This document shows, piece after piece, positions 17,659 to 25,384 of a stretch of 64,000 nucleotides of DNA. The notes beneath the pieces were generated by a model. That model was not told the DNA's origin, made no database searches, and was given only the letters and a program-made list of their open reading frames with translations. This DNA is from G965230065 sp965230065 (GTDB lineage: Bacteria > Bacteroidota > Bacteroidia > Cytophagales > Cyclobacteriaceae): positions 7,688,001 to 7,752,000 of the forward strand of contig OZ245942.1 in the NCBI GenBank assembly GCA_965230065.1. Direction: 5' to 3'. The translations under genes and the position numbers were made by a program. Every line of letters begins with the position of its first letter. Position 1 is the stretch's first letter.

Positions 17659-19030
17659 CACGGTAACATTGATGAAGTTTGAGCTTTCACAGGAATATCT
17701 GGACTGGGTACGCGCGGCCATTGCCCGAGGAGAAGAACCCCTGGTAAGTGAGAGTATGGAAGAAGCGGCACCCGCTGATATTCTCACGGTGCTGTATGAG
17801 CTGAATACCGAGGAATCTAAATTTGTATTGCGCCTTCTGGAAGATGAAAAAGCGGCCGATATCATTGTAGAAATAGAAGAAGAACCCCAGGCCAAATTCC
17901 TGAAAACCTACGAAGCTCCGGAAATTGCCCGCTTCATCGACTACCTGGATTCTGACGACGGAGCTGATATTCTGAACCGCCTGCCCATCCAAACCCGGGA
18001 GGAGGTAATTGCCCTGCTCAAAGACGAAGAAAAATCCCGGAATGTAAAAGAGCTGATCCGGTATGAGGAAGACCGGGCCGGAGGGCTGATGGCCAAGGAA
18101 ATGATGAAGGCCAAAGCCAGCTGGAGCATTGTGCAGTGTATTGAGGAAATCAGAAGGCAGGCCGAAAAAGTAGAGAAAATTTATTCGGTATATGTGGTGG
18201 ATGATCAGGAACGGCTCCTGGGAAGGGTTTCCCTCAAAAAGATTATCCTGGCCAGTGATAACACCAAAATCGGGGATATTTATGAAGATGAGGTAGTGTC
18301 AGTACCAACCCACATGGAAGAAGAGGAAATCGCGGGCATCATGAAAAAATATGACCTGGAAGCCGTGCCTGTGATAGATGTACGCGGACGGTTGGTGGGC
18401 CGCATCACTGTTGACGATATTTTGGATGTAATCACTGAAATGGCTGATGAAGAGCGGCAACTCATGGCCGGTATTTCGCAAGATGTGGAAGAGCGCAGCG
18501 GTAGTGTATGGATGCTTTCCCGGGCACGCCTACCCTGGCTCATTATTGGATTGGGCGGGGGCATGCTGGGTGCGTATTTTATCGGCTTTTTTGAAGAAGA
18601 TATTGCGCTGGTGCCCGCCCTGGCTTTCTTTATTCCACTCATCACGGCCACGGGTGGTAATGTGGGCATACAGTCCTCCTCTATTGTGGTGCAAAGCCTG
18701 GCCAACCCTTCCGTTTTTGAAGACAGCCTGGCCAAACGAATGCTCAAGGTATTGCTGGTAGCCCTGGTAAACGGATTAGCCCTGGCCGTGCTGGTGCTGG
18801 GCATCAGTGTGGTTTTTGGGCAGGGCGTGAATATGGCCATAGTGGTATCCGTAGCTTTGTTCAGCGTGGTACTGCTGGCATCTTTCATGGGCACCATCAC
18901 ACCTATTTTACTGGATAAGCTGGGTACCAACCCGGCCCTGGCCTCCGGCCCTTTCATTACCACTGCCAATGACCTGCTGGGGCTGGCCGTGTATTTCGCT
19001 GTGGCCCATGCTATTCATGGTAGTTTGTGA
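17639..19030 (+). CDS. mgtE: Magnesium transporter MgtE
   Basis: A dimeric Mg2+ channel gated by cytosolic Mg2+. Residues 1-135 are the acidic MgtE N domain (ILTVLYELNTEESKFVLRLL, EIARFIDYLDSDDGADIL). Two CBS domains follow (about 140-260, for example VYVVDDQERLLGRVSL and AVPVIDVRGRLVGRITVDDIL). The C-terminal membrane domain of five helices contains the pore signature FFIPLITATGGNVGIQSS. At 463 residues it is full length. It overlaps rsmA by 20 bases; a later ATG at 17672 would avoid the overlap. Its last eight codons and stop lie inside a 34-base sequence repeated at 19857, which suggests that the 3' end served as an insertion point. Confidence 0.94.
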   Translation: MQEQTDNTVTLMKFELSQEYLDWVRAAIARGEEPLVSESMEEAAPADILTVLYELNTEESKFVLRLLEDEKAADIIVEIEEEPQAKFLKTYEAPEIARFIDYLDSDDGADILNRLPIQTREEVIALLKDEEKSRNVKELIRYEEDRAGGLMAKEMMKAKASWSIVQCIEEIRRQAEKVEKIYSVYVVDDQERLLGRVSLKKIILASDNTKIGDIYEDEVVSVPTHMEEEEIAGIMKKYDLEAVPVIDVRGRLVGRITVDDILDVITEMADEERQLMAGISQDVEERSGSVWMLSRARLPWLIIGLGGGMLGAYFIGFFEEDIALVPALAFFIPLITATGGNVGIQSSSIVVQSLANPSVFEDSLAKRMLKVLLVALVNGLALAVLVLGISVVFGQGVNMAIVVSVALFSVVLLASFMGTITPILLDKLGTNPALASGPFITTANDLLGLAVYFAVAHAIHGSL

Positions 19031-19037
19031 GGGGATA
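19004..19037 (+). repeat. Direct repeat copy 1: 3' end of mgtE (att-like)
   Basis: These 34 bases, covering the last eight mgtE codons, the stop and seven bases beyond, recur exactly at 19857-19890. The copies are 853 bases apart and enclose hicAB. An integrative element that uses the 3' end of a gene as its attachment site leaves this pattern. Confidence 0.85.
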
Positions 19038-19200
19038 CAGGATAACGACTAGGGTAGCTTGTTTGATTTATTTCTTCAAATTGCAAAAACGGTGCTTGGA
19101 GCAATAATAAACTTTCAATCTTATTATTCCGCAGCGGCATCGACCGTACCACTGATAGCTAAAAATGTTAGCAGGCATGTCTCCTTCTTTTGTTTATTCA

Positions 19201-19425
19201 TCAAGCATACATTAGCTTTCCTTTTGGCTGAGGGATTTTCCTGCCTTTCAGTTTGGCCGTCTCAATCCATTCATCTATAATTACTTCTACATTGGATAAG
19301 GCTTCTTGGTATGTTTCTCCATCTGCTGCACATCCGGCTAATTCTGGTACTTCAGCTATGTAGGCATCATCTTCTTTGCTCCAATAGATAATGATCTCGT
19401 ACTTGTGATTATTTTTCATCTTCAT
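19201..19425 (-). CDS. hicB: HicB-family antitoxin
   Basis: A 74-residue HicB-like protein: YEIIIYWSKEDDAYIAEVPELAGCAADGE is the partial RNase H-like fold that neutralises HicA, and TYQEALSNVEVIIDEWIETAK is the second half. It lacks a DNA-binding C-terminal domain, so direct autorepression is not obvious. It overlaps the hicA 3' end by 17 bases and is translated after it, the common toxin-first order of this system. Its base composition is more AT-rich than mgtE, which fits acquisition. Confidence 0.9.
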   Translation of the reverse strand: MKMKNNHKYEIIIYWSKEDDAYIAEVPELAGCAADGETYQEALSNVEVIIDEWIETAKLKGRKIPQPKGKLMYA

Positions 19426-19672
19426 CCAGGTTTAGTTGATACTTCACTATGATGTTTCTTACTTGTTTGACCTGATAAGGTTTCGCTTTACCTGACTTAG
19501 ACTGAATGTTTAAGATATCTTCTATCCCTTCTTTAGTCAAGATGTGATGGCTTCCTTTGATTCTTTCTTGAAATCCTAATCGCAGCAGTAAATTCTTAAA
19601 CTCTTCAAAATTAATATTCTTATCTGAGGTTCCTCTCAGTATTTTGATTAGTAATTTTTCGTGCTTACTCAT
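19409..19672 (-). CDS. hicA: HicA-family mRNA interferase toxin
   Basis: A small dsRBD-fold toxin that cleaves mRNA. The 87-residue sequence carries the G-S-H-H motif (ERIKGSHHILTK) whose histidine is catalytic in the family. The preceding FEEFKNLLLRLGF helix and the C-terminal YQVKQVRNIIVKYQ helix are also typical. There is a longer N-terminal extension (MSKHEKLLIKILRGTSDKN) than in minimal HicA proteins. It pairs with the overlapping hicB. The predicted -7 box is almost adjacent to the start codon, so the mRNA could be nearly leaderless. Confidence 0.9.
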   Translation of the reverse strand: MSKHEKLLIKILRGTSDKNINFEEFKNLLLRLGFQERIKGSHHILTKEGIEDILNIQSKSGKAKPYQVKQVRNIIVKYQLNLDEDEK

Positions 19673-19677
19673 TCAAA

Positions 19678-19709
19678 CAAATGTAATCAATCTGCTCAGT
19701 ATCCCCAAG
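19678..19709 (-). promoter_or_regulatory. Predicted promoter of hicAB
   Basis: On the minus strand, CTTG (19709-19706) and TACATTTG (19685-19678) are spaced 20 bases apart and fit TTG / TAnnTTTG. The -7 box ends 5 bases before the hicA ATG. Confidence 0.42.
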
Positions 19710-19856
19710 CACAGGACGTCCATTCCAAGGCGGCCCCTTCCTGTGCTTATAAATGATATCCAGGACAAAGTGATGTTTCTTCCAATCAATTCTGTCACCA
19801 GGGTTTCCCAAAAGGGGGCATGGGGTGCCCCGCTGACTTGGGCGGTATTTGCCGTA

Positions 19857-19890
19857 GCCCATGCTATTCATGGTAGTTTGTGAGGGGATA
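19857..19890 (+). repeat. Direct repeat copy 2: displaced copy of the mgtE 3' end
   Basis: These 34 bases are identical to 19004-19037. Just upstream the similarity decays: the frame reads WAVFAVAHAIHGSL and stops, against AVYFAVAHAIHGSL in MgtE. So a diverged MgtE tail of about 14 residues is recognisable here without the rest of the gene. Confidence 0.85.
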
Positions 19891-20103
19891 TAAGACTTCC
19901 GAAGTTTTTGGTATGTGATTAGCGTAAAAAACAACTCTAAACGTCATTGCGATGAGCGCAGCGAAGTGGCAATCTGCTACATCTCGCCCAGATGTAACAG
20001 ATTGCCACAGGTTTCCCCCGCACAATCCCACTCAAACCTAAAGGCAATGACGTCCGGCGTGGAGCGCTAATCATGTACAGTTTTTGAAGCTTCGGAAGTC
20101 TTA
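19891..20103. repeat. Nested palindromic repeat containing a CGTCATTGCGA-type dispersed element
   Basis: The outer arms TAAGACTTCCGAAG (19891-19904) and CTTCGGAAGTCTTA (20090-20103) are perfect complements. Inside, TGATTAGCG pairs with CGCTAATCA, and ACGTCATTGC (19941-19950) pairs with GCAATGACGT (20044-20053). The inner element begins CGTCATTGCGATGAGCGCAG and continues CGAAGTGGCAATCT, the widespread bacterial palindromic repeat family known by this sequence. The entire unit directly abuts direct repeat copy 2. No protein-coding frame is supported here. Confidence 0.8.
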
Positions 20104-20325
20104 GCATTTTATGATTGAGCGGATATTTGGACGTAAATCAAAATCCCTACAAGTGTCAATAGTGTTCTCATTAATTTATTGCCCGTAAACGATTTAGCTA
20201 GTCTTCAGGTCGGCCATCTTTGCAATTTTCCATCCCCTGAAGATAAATCAACTTAGAGCATGAAGCCACCAAATTGCGTATCTAACAAGGCTTGAGACTA
20301 GGGTTTGTTAGCTGCTGGTTTCTTT
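20104..20325. other. Intergenic region with a small hairpin
   Basis: No gene was recognised. CTAACAA (20282-20288) and TTGTTAG (20305-20311) form a short hairpin just past the minus-strand TPR lipoprotein gene and could terminate it. CTTCAGG and CCTGAAG form another weak hairpin to its left. Confidence 0.4.
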
Positions 20326-20799
20326 TTATTCACAGCATTCTTTTAATGCCTTATCATCAAAATGTCCTAATTTTTTAGCCATTTCTAAATCATCACATGC
20401 AGTAGGATCGCCCGTTTTGCATTTGAAGATTCCTCTTCTCAAAAAAGCATAATCATTATCAGGTCGAACTTCAATTGCCTTATCATAGTCAATGATAGCT
20501 TTATCAATTTCTCCTTGTGCAAAATGTATATCACCTCTTGCAGTATAAGCATGAGATTCTTGAAAATAGTGCTTAAACCCAATAGAAATGGCTTTATTAA
20601 AATCCAATAAAGCAAAATCATATTGTCTTAATTCTTTATAGGCATCACCACGGATAACTAATTGATCTGAATCTAATGAATCTAACTCTAGTTTTTTTGT
20701 AGTGGATTGTATCCTTTCTTCTGCATTGGGAAACTTTTGTGAACTACATGCTGTGAAATATAATAGAGCTATTGAAATAATAAGTAATCTTTTATTCAT
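20326..20799 (-). CDS. TPR-repeat lipoprotein
   Basis: The 157-residue product begins MNKRLLIISIALLYFTAC, a lipoprotein signal with the lipobox FTAC. Three tetratricopeptide repeats follow (QLVIRGDAYKELRQYDFALLDFNKAI; ESHAYTARGDIHFAQGEIDKAIIDYDKAIE; AFLRRGIFKCKTGDPTACDDLEMAKKLG; described, not contiguous). Anchored TPR proteins usually mediate protein contacts in the cell envelope. I use ATG 20799 because it begins the signal peptide directly; the open frame extends 8 codons further. It is an isolated gene in the AT-rich block with no recognised partner. Confidence 0.8.
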   Translation of the reverse strand: MNKRLLIISIALLYFTACSSQKFPNAEERIQSTTKKLELDSLDSDQLVIRGDAYKELRQYDFALLDFNKAISIGFKHYFQESHAYTARGDIHFAQGEIDKAIIDYDKAIEVRPDNDYAFLRRGIFKCKTGDPTACDDLEMAKKLGHFDDKALKECCE

Positions 20800-21324
20800 A
20801 TTATTTTTTTTACTAGCACACAACGGCTTGTGCGAATAGCTGGCCCGGGCTTGTTGGCATTTTCTGTTCGTGTTTCAAGTTTGGCACTTGGAGCATAAAG
20901 CTGTCAAATTGCTTTTCAAATAGGGCTAACTAGTGCATTTTATATGGCCTGTTTTCATTTTATCGTCTTATTCTTGATTAACAATTTCATCACATTCATC
21001 TCCCCAACATTCAACACATGGTTGTTCTATTGTAACAAAATCGGATTCAAACTTTTCTGAAACAAAAATCTCTTCGATTGGGTCATATCCTGGCATGTAT
21101 GTGGTTTCCCATTTGCTTAATCCTTTTTTCTCGTCAATCCAGGTAAATTTAAAATATTGATATTCTTCTAATTCTGTTGAATCCATTAGACTTATCATCC
21201 GAACCTTAAGATTGATTGTATTAGAATTAGCTTTTTCTGAGTTAATAATTTTGAAAATACTTGGTTCTTGTTGGCCGTAAAAAAACAGCTCTTTTTTATC
21301 TTCCTGGTTAGTAATTCTAATTAA

Positions 21325-22253
21325 CTCAAGTTGCTACCTATGAGAAAAAGTGTTATCGTATTGCAGAATATAGTAGTTTTGAGGTTACCACACATCAAAA
21401 CATATATTTTTATGCTCAACGACAACACCATTGCAATATACGTGATTTTGGACGATATTCTTCAAGCTATTGGCCATCAAGAAGATCAACAACGCCGTGT
21501 AAACGATGCGCTTATACTAACTACTGCTTTAATAGCCGCTTGGTATTTTGGGGGGAACTGGACCACTGCCTTGCATTATATGCGTTCCCATCACTGCTCC
21601 AAGATGTTAAGCTCTTCCCGTTTTAATCGGCGATTACATAGCATTGCCGTGTTAGCCGAATATTGTTTCCGTTTGTTAGGGTGGGCTTTTAAGGTCACCA
21701 ACTTTAGGCAACGTTATCTATTAGATACCTTTCCAGTACGGGTCTGTCACAACATTCGTATCGCTCGTTGCCGGATGCTGCAAGGAGAGGATTATCGGGG
21801 TAAAAATACCTCTAAGCGAGAATATTTCTATGGCTATAAAGTGGCTTTAGTACTCAGTGAAGAGGGATTACCCGTAGAACTAGCTTTTATACCCGGCTCT
21901 TACAGCGATCATTCAGCTTTAGCCCGCTTAGACTTTGATCTACCCAAAGGTAGTATTGTCTGGCAAGACAGTGGATTTACCGATTACCAATGGGAAGATT
22001 TTTATCAACAAGAAGAACATATTGAGTTTGCTACACAGCGCAAGAAGAACTCTCGGCGGGGGGATAGTTTTATAGATGCTATTGCCAAAAAGTACAATCG
22101 GAAAAAGATAGAAACCGTGTTTAGTGAAATTACGGCCCGGTTTGCCAAAAACCTGCATGCCGTGACAATAGCAGGTTTTCAGTATAAAGTCTTTTTAACG
22201 ATCATGGCTTACAGCCTGATCAAATATATTCAGGTATAAGTAGCAACTTAGAT
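21325..22253 (+). mobile_element. IS982-type insertion sequence, 929 bp
   Basis: The ends are imperfect inverted repeats with the shared core AAGTTGCTAC (left from 21328, right complement ending 22249). The element is flanked by 7-base direct repeats TAATTAA at 21318-21324 and 22254-22260, read as the target duplication. It carries one transposase gene and nothing else. It lies inside the lipoprotein gene 20968-22545. Confidence 0.82.
21412..22239 (+). CDS. IS982-family DDE transposase
   Basis: The 275-residue protein runs from MLNDNTIAIYVILDD (ATG 21412); the 27 upstream codons in frame lie in the IS left end and are not needed. The catalytic triad can be placed in LLDTFPVRVCHNIRI (Asp), IVWQDSGFTDYQ (Asp) and RKKIETVFSEI (Glu). 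The block SKREYFYGYKVALVLSEEG, with VPGS-type residues in AFIPGSYSDHSALA, is typical of the IS982/DDE_Tnp_1_3 group. The frame is intact and ends inside the right inverted repeat, so the element may still be active. Confidence 0.85.
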   Translation: MLNDNTIAIYVILDDILQAIGHQEDQQRRVNDALILTTALIAAWYFGGNWTTALHYMRSHHCSKMLSSSRFNRRLHSIAVLAEYCFRLLGWAFKVTNFRQRYLLDTFPVRVCHNIRIARCRMLQGEDYRGKNTSKREYFYGYKVALVLSEEGLPVELAFIPGSYSDHSALARLDFDLPKGSIVWQDSGFTDYQWEDFYQQEEHIEFATQRKKNSRRGDSFIDAIAKKYNRKKIETVFSEITARFAKNLHAVTIAGFQYKVFLTIMAYSLIKYIQV

Positions 22254-22691
22254 TAATTAATTTATTACCTCCATCACAAGAATTATAGATTACCATTCCT
22301 GAATCTGTTTTTGTTAATCGAATCCATTCAGATGGTAGATTACCAATATCAAATGATTCCAATCTTTTTATTGAATCAACTTTAACAGATTCTTTCTTTT
22401 CAATATCTTTTTGTGGATCAGCGTTTAAACTTGATTCAATTTTTGATTTTTCTGTTTTTTGTGCAATGTCAGCCTTTTTGTCTTCTTTTCTATTGCAGGC
22501 AAACAATAAGAGAATCAAAACAAATATATAATTTAAGTCTTTCATCTTTTTTCAATAGGCCATAACATCTATATTAAAAGCAATTGCCTCTATTTACCTC
22601 ATAATTTTACTTACTGAATTTATCCAAAGTTAAACAGCATTGTGCCATAGGCTGCCCGGGCGGAAGGCCGGTGCCTGTATGTAATTATAAT

Positions 22692-23336
22692 TTACACTTT
22701 GGCTGTTATCACAACCCCGAAGGCTTCCAGGGTTTGGGGGTTGTCTTTGAAAGCGATGCGGGCAATGCTGATGAATTCCTGTACCCAGGCTTTCAGTGCC
22801 TTCATGGCTTTTCTTTTCTCCTGGGTGCTGTCTTCTACCTTGCTTTTTTTCAGAAGACGGTCTTCTTTCAAGGCCAATATTGCCTGTACCGAGGCTTTGG
22901 CCTGGGCTACCACTTCGGCATTCACTCCCAGGGCTTCAAGCCGGGCAAGGTGTGGGGTTACCTTCTCATAAAAATGCAAAGCCTGCCTGGGCCATTCCCA
23001 GGTTTTTTTGGAAATACGTTGTATTTTCAGGCTGTGCAGCGCCACCGGGTCGTTCCGCAATGCCGTGCGGGCAACCCCTACATGGTCTTTGAACAGGGCC
23101 AGGGCCGTATTCCGGTCGGCTTCGAGCTTTTGTGAAATGGCCCACCGCTCATTATGATGGGTTTCGCATACCGCTTGCAGCGATAAAACATTTTTCAATA
23201 AGGTATCCCCTTCTTTCATGCGCTTTTTGGTGAAGCCATACCCCTCCATTCCCTTTTGAATTTTCACATCTTTTTCGGTATTGTTCAGGACCATGGTGGC
23301 CCCTTCCAGTATTTGCGCGTCTGATTGTAATCTCAT
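22692..23336 (-). CDS. Hypothetical helical protein, 214 aa
   Basis: The product is almost entirely alpha-helical and charged, with heptad-like stretches (KASVQAILALKEDRLLKKSKVE, EKRKAMKALKAWVQEFISIAR). It has no signal peptide or membrane segment. Several His and Trp positions (CETHHNERWAISQK) are the only unusual elements. The central part (RTALRNDPVALHSLKIQ) and the end (RIAFKDNPQTLEAFGVV) look like two related copies, which hints at an internal duplication. It stands alone at the right edge of the accessory block. The family was not recognised; a helical bundle is inferred. Confidence 0.7.
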   Translation of the reverse strand: MRLQSDAQILEGATMVLNNTEKDVKIQKGMEGYGFTKKRMKEGDTLLKNVLSLQAVCETHHNERWAISQKLEADRNTALALFKDHVGVARTALRNDPVALHSLKIQRISKKTWEWPRQALHFYEKVTPHLARLEALGVNAEVVAQAKASVQAILALKEDRLLKKSKVEDSTQEKRKAMKALKAWVQEFISIARIAFKDNPQTLEAFGVVITAKV

Positions 23337-24064
23337 ATCCTCTGTCGTTTTAAAATTTCACGCCCTAAAACTAGGCATAAGGAGGGGATACATGCTTTAC
23401 CTATTTATACATTACATTACGCACGTATTTATTGCAGAAAAACTAAAAAAGATGGAGAATTTTACCCGAAAATATGCCAAACCGGCGTAGAAACCTCTTG
23501 AGTGCCAGATGCATTCACCTGCTAACTTACGTCAACCTTACGGATGCATGCAAACCAGTATTACTAACCTTACGTCTACTACCCCCTTTACCCCGGATGC
23601 CCTGTGATTGCCCGGGGTTTCGAGGAGTGTGTCACCAGCATTCGCACACTTTCCATGACGCTTTGTCATGAAATCAACATGCAGGCATTAGGTAGCCTGG
23701 GGTTACTACTGCCTGTCCGCCGGTTTTCATCTGCAAAACCCGGTTAGCAGGTATAATTTTGCGCTGGGTGGTTAATGAAGCACCCCCTGAATATCAAACA
23801 ATTTCTGTTGGGGCAAAAAATAAATCCTAAATCCAAATCTCTAAATCGCCCGGCGTCGGATGACCGATGCCACCCGGCCTAAACAAATCCAAAACCTTAA
23901 ACCCAAATATCAAAACATTGAGTATTTAAACCCCAATGGTTTAAAGATTTGAACCTTAGGGTTTAAGCATTGTTTATGGTTTAGTATTTCGTGCTTTGTG
24001 CTTTAGACTTAACCCAACTTTGTTTCAATTTGAAAAAAGCCCTGCGACTCGATAAGGCATGGAT
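23337..24064. other. 728-base intergenic region rich in palindromes
   Basis: No coding frame is convincing. Hairpins are ACCCCGG/CCGGGGT (23590-23618), CATGAC/GTCATG (23654-23670), CCGGTTTT with AAAACCCGG (23720-23743), GGCGTCGG/CCGATGCC (23852-23871), and CTTAAACCC/GGGTTTAAG (23896-23904 with 23959-23967). The right half consists of repeated AAATCC/TAAACC-like words. It follows the 3' end of the minus-strand trans-sulfuration gene and may hold its terminator. Confidence 0.5.
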
Positions 24065-25210
24065 TCAGATATTTTGCAAGGCCTGCCCCAAATCCTCCAG
24101 CAAATCTTCTGCATCTTCAATACCTACACTGAGGCGGATGAGGGAATCACTTAACCCTACTTTTTCCCGCTCTTCCTTGGGAATACTGGCGTGCGTCATA
24201 GAAGCAGGATGCCCCGCCAGGGACTCTACACCACCCAGGGATTCGGCCAGTGAGAAAACGTTGAATTGCTCCAGCACTTTAAAGGCATCTTCCATGCGGT
24301 TGCCTTTCAGTACAAAGGAAAGCATTCCGCCAAAACCCCGCATTTGGCTTTTGGCAATGCTGTGCCCGGGATGTTCTTCAAAACCTGGCCAGTATACCTT
24401 TTCTACTTTGTCGTGAGCCGCCAGGTATTCGGCTACTTTCCGCCCGTTTTCGCAATGTTGCCGCATGCGCAGGTGCAGGGTTTTGATGCCCCTTAGTACC
24501 AAAAAGCAGTCCTGTGGGCCGGGTACAGCACCGCAGGAATTCTGCAAAAAAGCCAGCTTTTCTTCAATGTCCGCGTCGTTGGTAACCGTGGCCCCCATCA
24601 CCGTATCAGAATGGCCGCCCAGGTATTTGGTAATGGAATGCACCACAATATCAGCGCCCAAATCCAAAGGAGTTTGGAGATAAGGAGAGGCAAAGGTATT
24701 GTCTACCACCATCCAGGCATTGGCTTGGCGGGCAATCGCCGCCATTGCTTTAATATCCACAATGTTCATCATGGGGTTGGTGGGCGTTTCCACCCAAATC
24801 ATCTTGGTGCGCTCGTTCACATATTTCGATACTTCTTCCGGCTTGTCCATGGACACAAAATGGAACTTGATGCCGTACTGGGCAAACACCTTGGTGAAGA
24901 TGCGGTAAGTGCCCCCATACAAATCGTTGGTACTGATGACCTCATCACCAGGCTTTAAAAGTTTGGCGATGGCATCAGTAGCGGCCATACCTGAAGCGAA
25001 ACATCGGGCATATTTCCCATTTTCCAGGGCTGCCAGGTTTTTCTCCAGGGCGGTGCGGGTAGGGTTTTGCGTACGGGCATATTCATACCCTTTGTGCTCC
25101 CCTGGTGAGGTTTGCACATACGTTGAAGTTTGGTATATGGGCGTCATGATGGCCCCGGTAGAAGGATCAGGCTCAATCCCTGCGTGTATGGCTTTGGTTC
25201 CGAATTTCAT
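24065..25210 (-). CDS. Trans-sulfuration PLP enzyme (cystathionine gamma-synthase / gamma-lyase family)
   Basis: A 381-residue Cys/Met-metabolism PLP-dependent enzyme. YEYARTQNPTRTALEKNLAALE, CFASGMAATDAI, WVETPTNPMMNIVD, VVDNTFASPYLQTPLDLGAD and HSITKYLGGHSD (with the PLP lysine) are all canonical, and the C-terminus has AESLGGVESLAGHPASMTHAS. The sequence alone does not separate synthase (cysteine to methionine direction) from lyase (cystathionine breakdown). Both fit with the sulfate-assimilation operon at the left edge. A -7 box TACTTTTG is visible on the minus strand at 25358-25351, about 140 bases upstream. No SAM riboswitch was recognised in the leader. Confidence 0.92.
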   Translation of the reverse strand: MKFGTKAIHAGIEPDPSTGAIMTPIYQTSTYVQTSPGEHKGYEYARTQNPTRTALEKNLAALENGKYARCFASGMAATDAIAKLLKPGDEVISTNDLYGGTYRIFTKVFAQYGIKFHFVSMDKPEEVSKYVNERTKMIWVETPTNPMMNIVDIKAMAAIARQANAWMVVDNTFASPYLQTPLDLGADIVVHSITKYLGGHSDTVMGATVTNDADIEEKLAFLQNSCGAVPGPQDCFLVLRGIKTLHLRMRQHCENGRKVAEYLAAHDKVEKVYWPGFEEHPGHSIAKSQMRGFGGMLSFVLKGNRMEDAFKVLEQFNVFSLAESLGGVESLAGHPASMTHASIPKEEREKVGLSDSLIRLSVGIEDAEDLLEDLGQALQNI

Positions 25211-25384
25211 GTTTAAGGTGTAGTTTTTTATGCAATTTTCACAATTATTCTTTCATACGCCAAGTGATTGCCCATTGTTTTCGAATAAATTAGCTATGAT
25301 ATAGTATTTGTGACTTCCTTAGCAGGGAAGAATGTAAAATTAAGCATTCACAAAAGTACCGAATGATAACAGGCAGTGTTTTTC

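Larger units (their letters stand above)
20968..22545 (-). pseudogene. Lipoprotein gene of unknown function, split by the IS982-type element
   Basis: The N-terminal part (22545 down to 22254) starts MKDLNYIFVLILLLFAC with lipobox LFAC, followed by a Lys/Glu-rich linker and IGNLPSEWIRLTKTDSG. The C-terminal part (21324 down to 20968) continues RITNQEDKKELFFYGQQEPS and ends CVECWGDECDEIVNQE. Removing 21325-22253 and one copy of TAATTAA joins the two as GGNKL-IRITNQ in the same frame. The restored gene is 642 bases, 213 residues. The family was not recognised. No other lesion is visible, so the insertion is probably recent. Confidence 0.8.

Noticed and set aside
18280..18969. A 229-residue minus-strand frame within mgtE
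   Set aside because: It is antisense to the MgtE pore domain, rich in Ser/Thr/Pro as expected of a shadow frame, with no domain.
19644..19883. A 79-residue plus-strand gene ending AVAHAIHGSL
   Set aside because: Its beginning is antisense to hicA, and its end is the displaced mgtE tail in direct repeat copy 2; no independent coding signal supports it.
20282..20311. attC-like integron recombination site next to the TPR lipoprotein gene
   Set aside because: The left core fits RYYYAAC (ATCTAAC), but the right core (GTTAGCT) breaks GTTRRRY, and there is no integrase and no second site of the same form. A simple hairpin explains it.
25211..25384. SAM riboswitch before the trans-sulfuration gene
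   Set aside because: No multi-stem junction or conserved core could be drawn; only a -7 box is visible.
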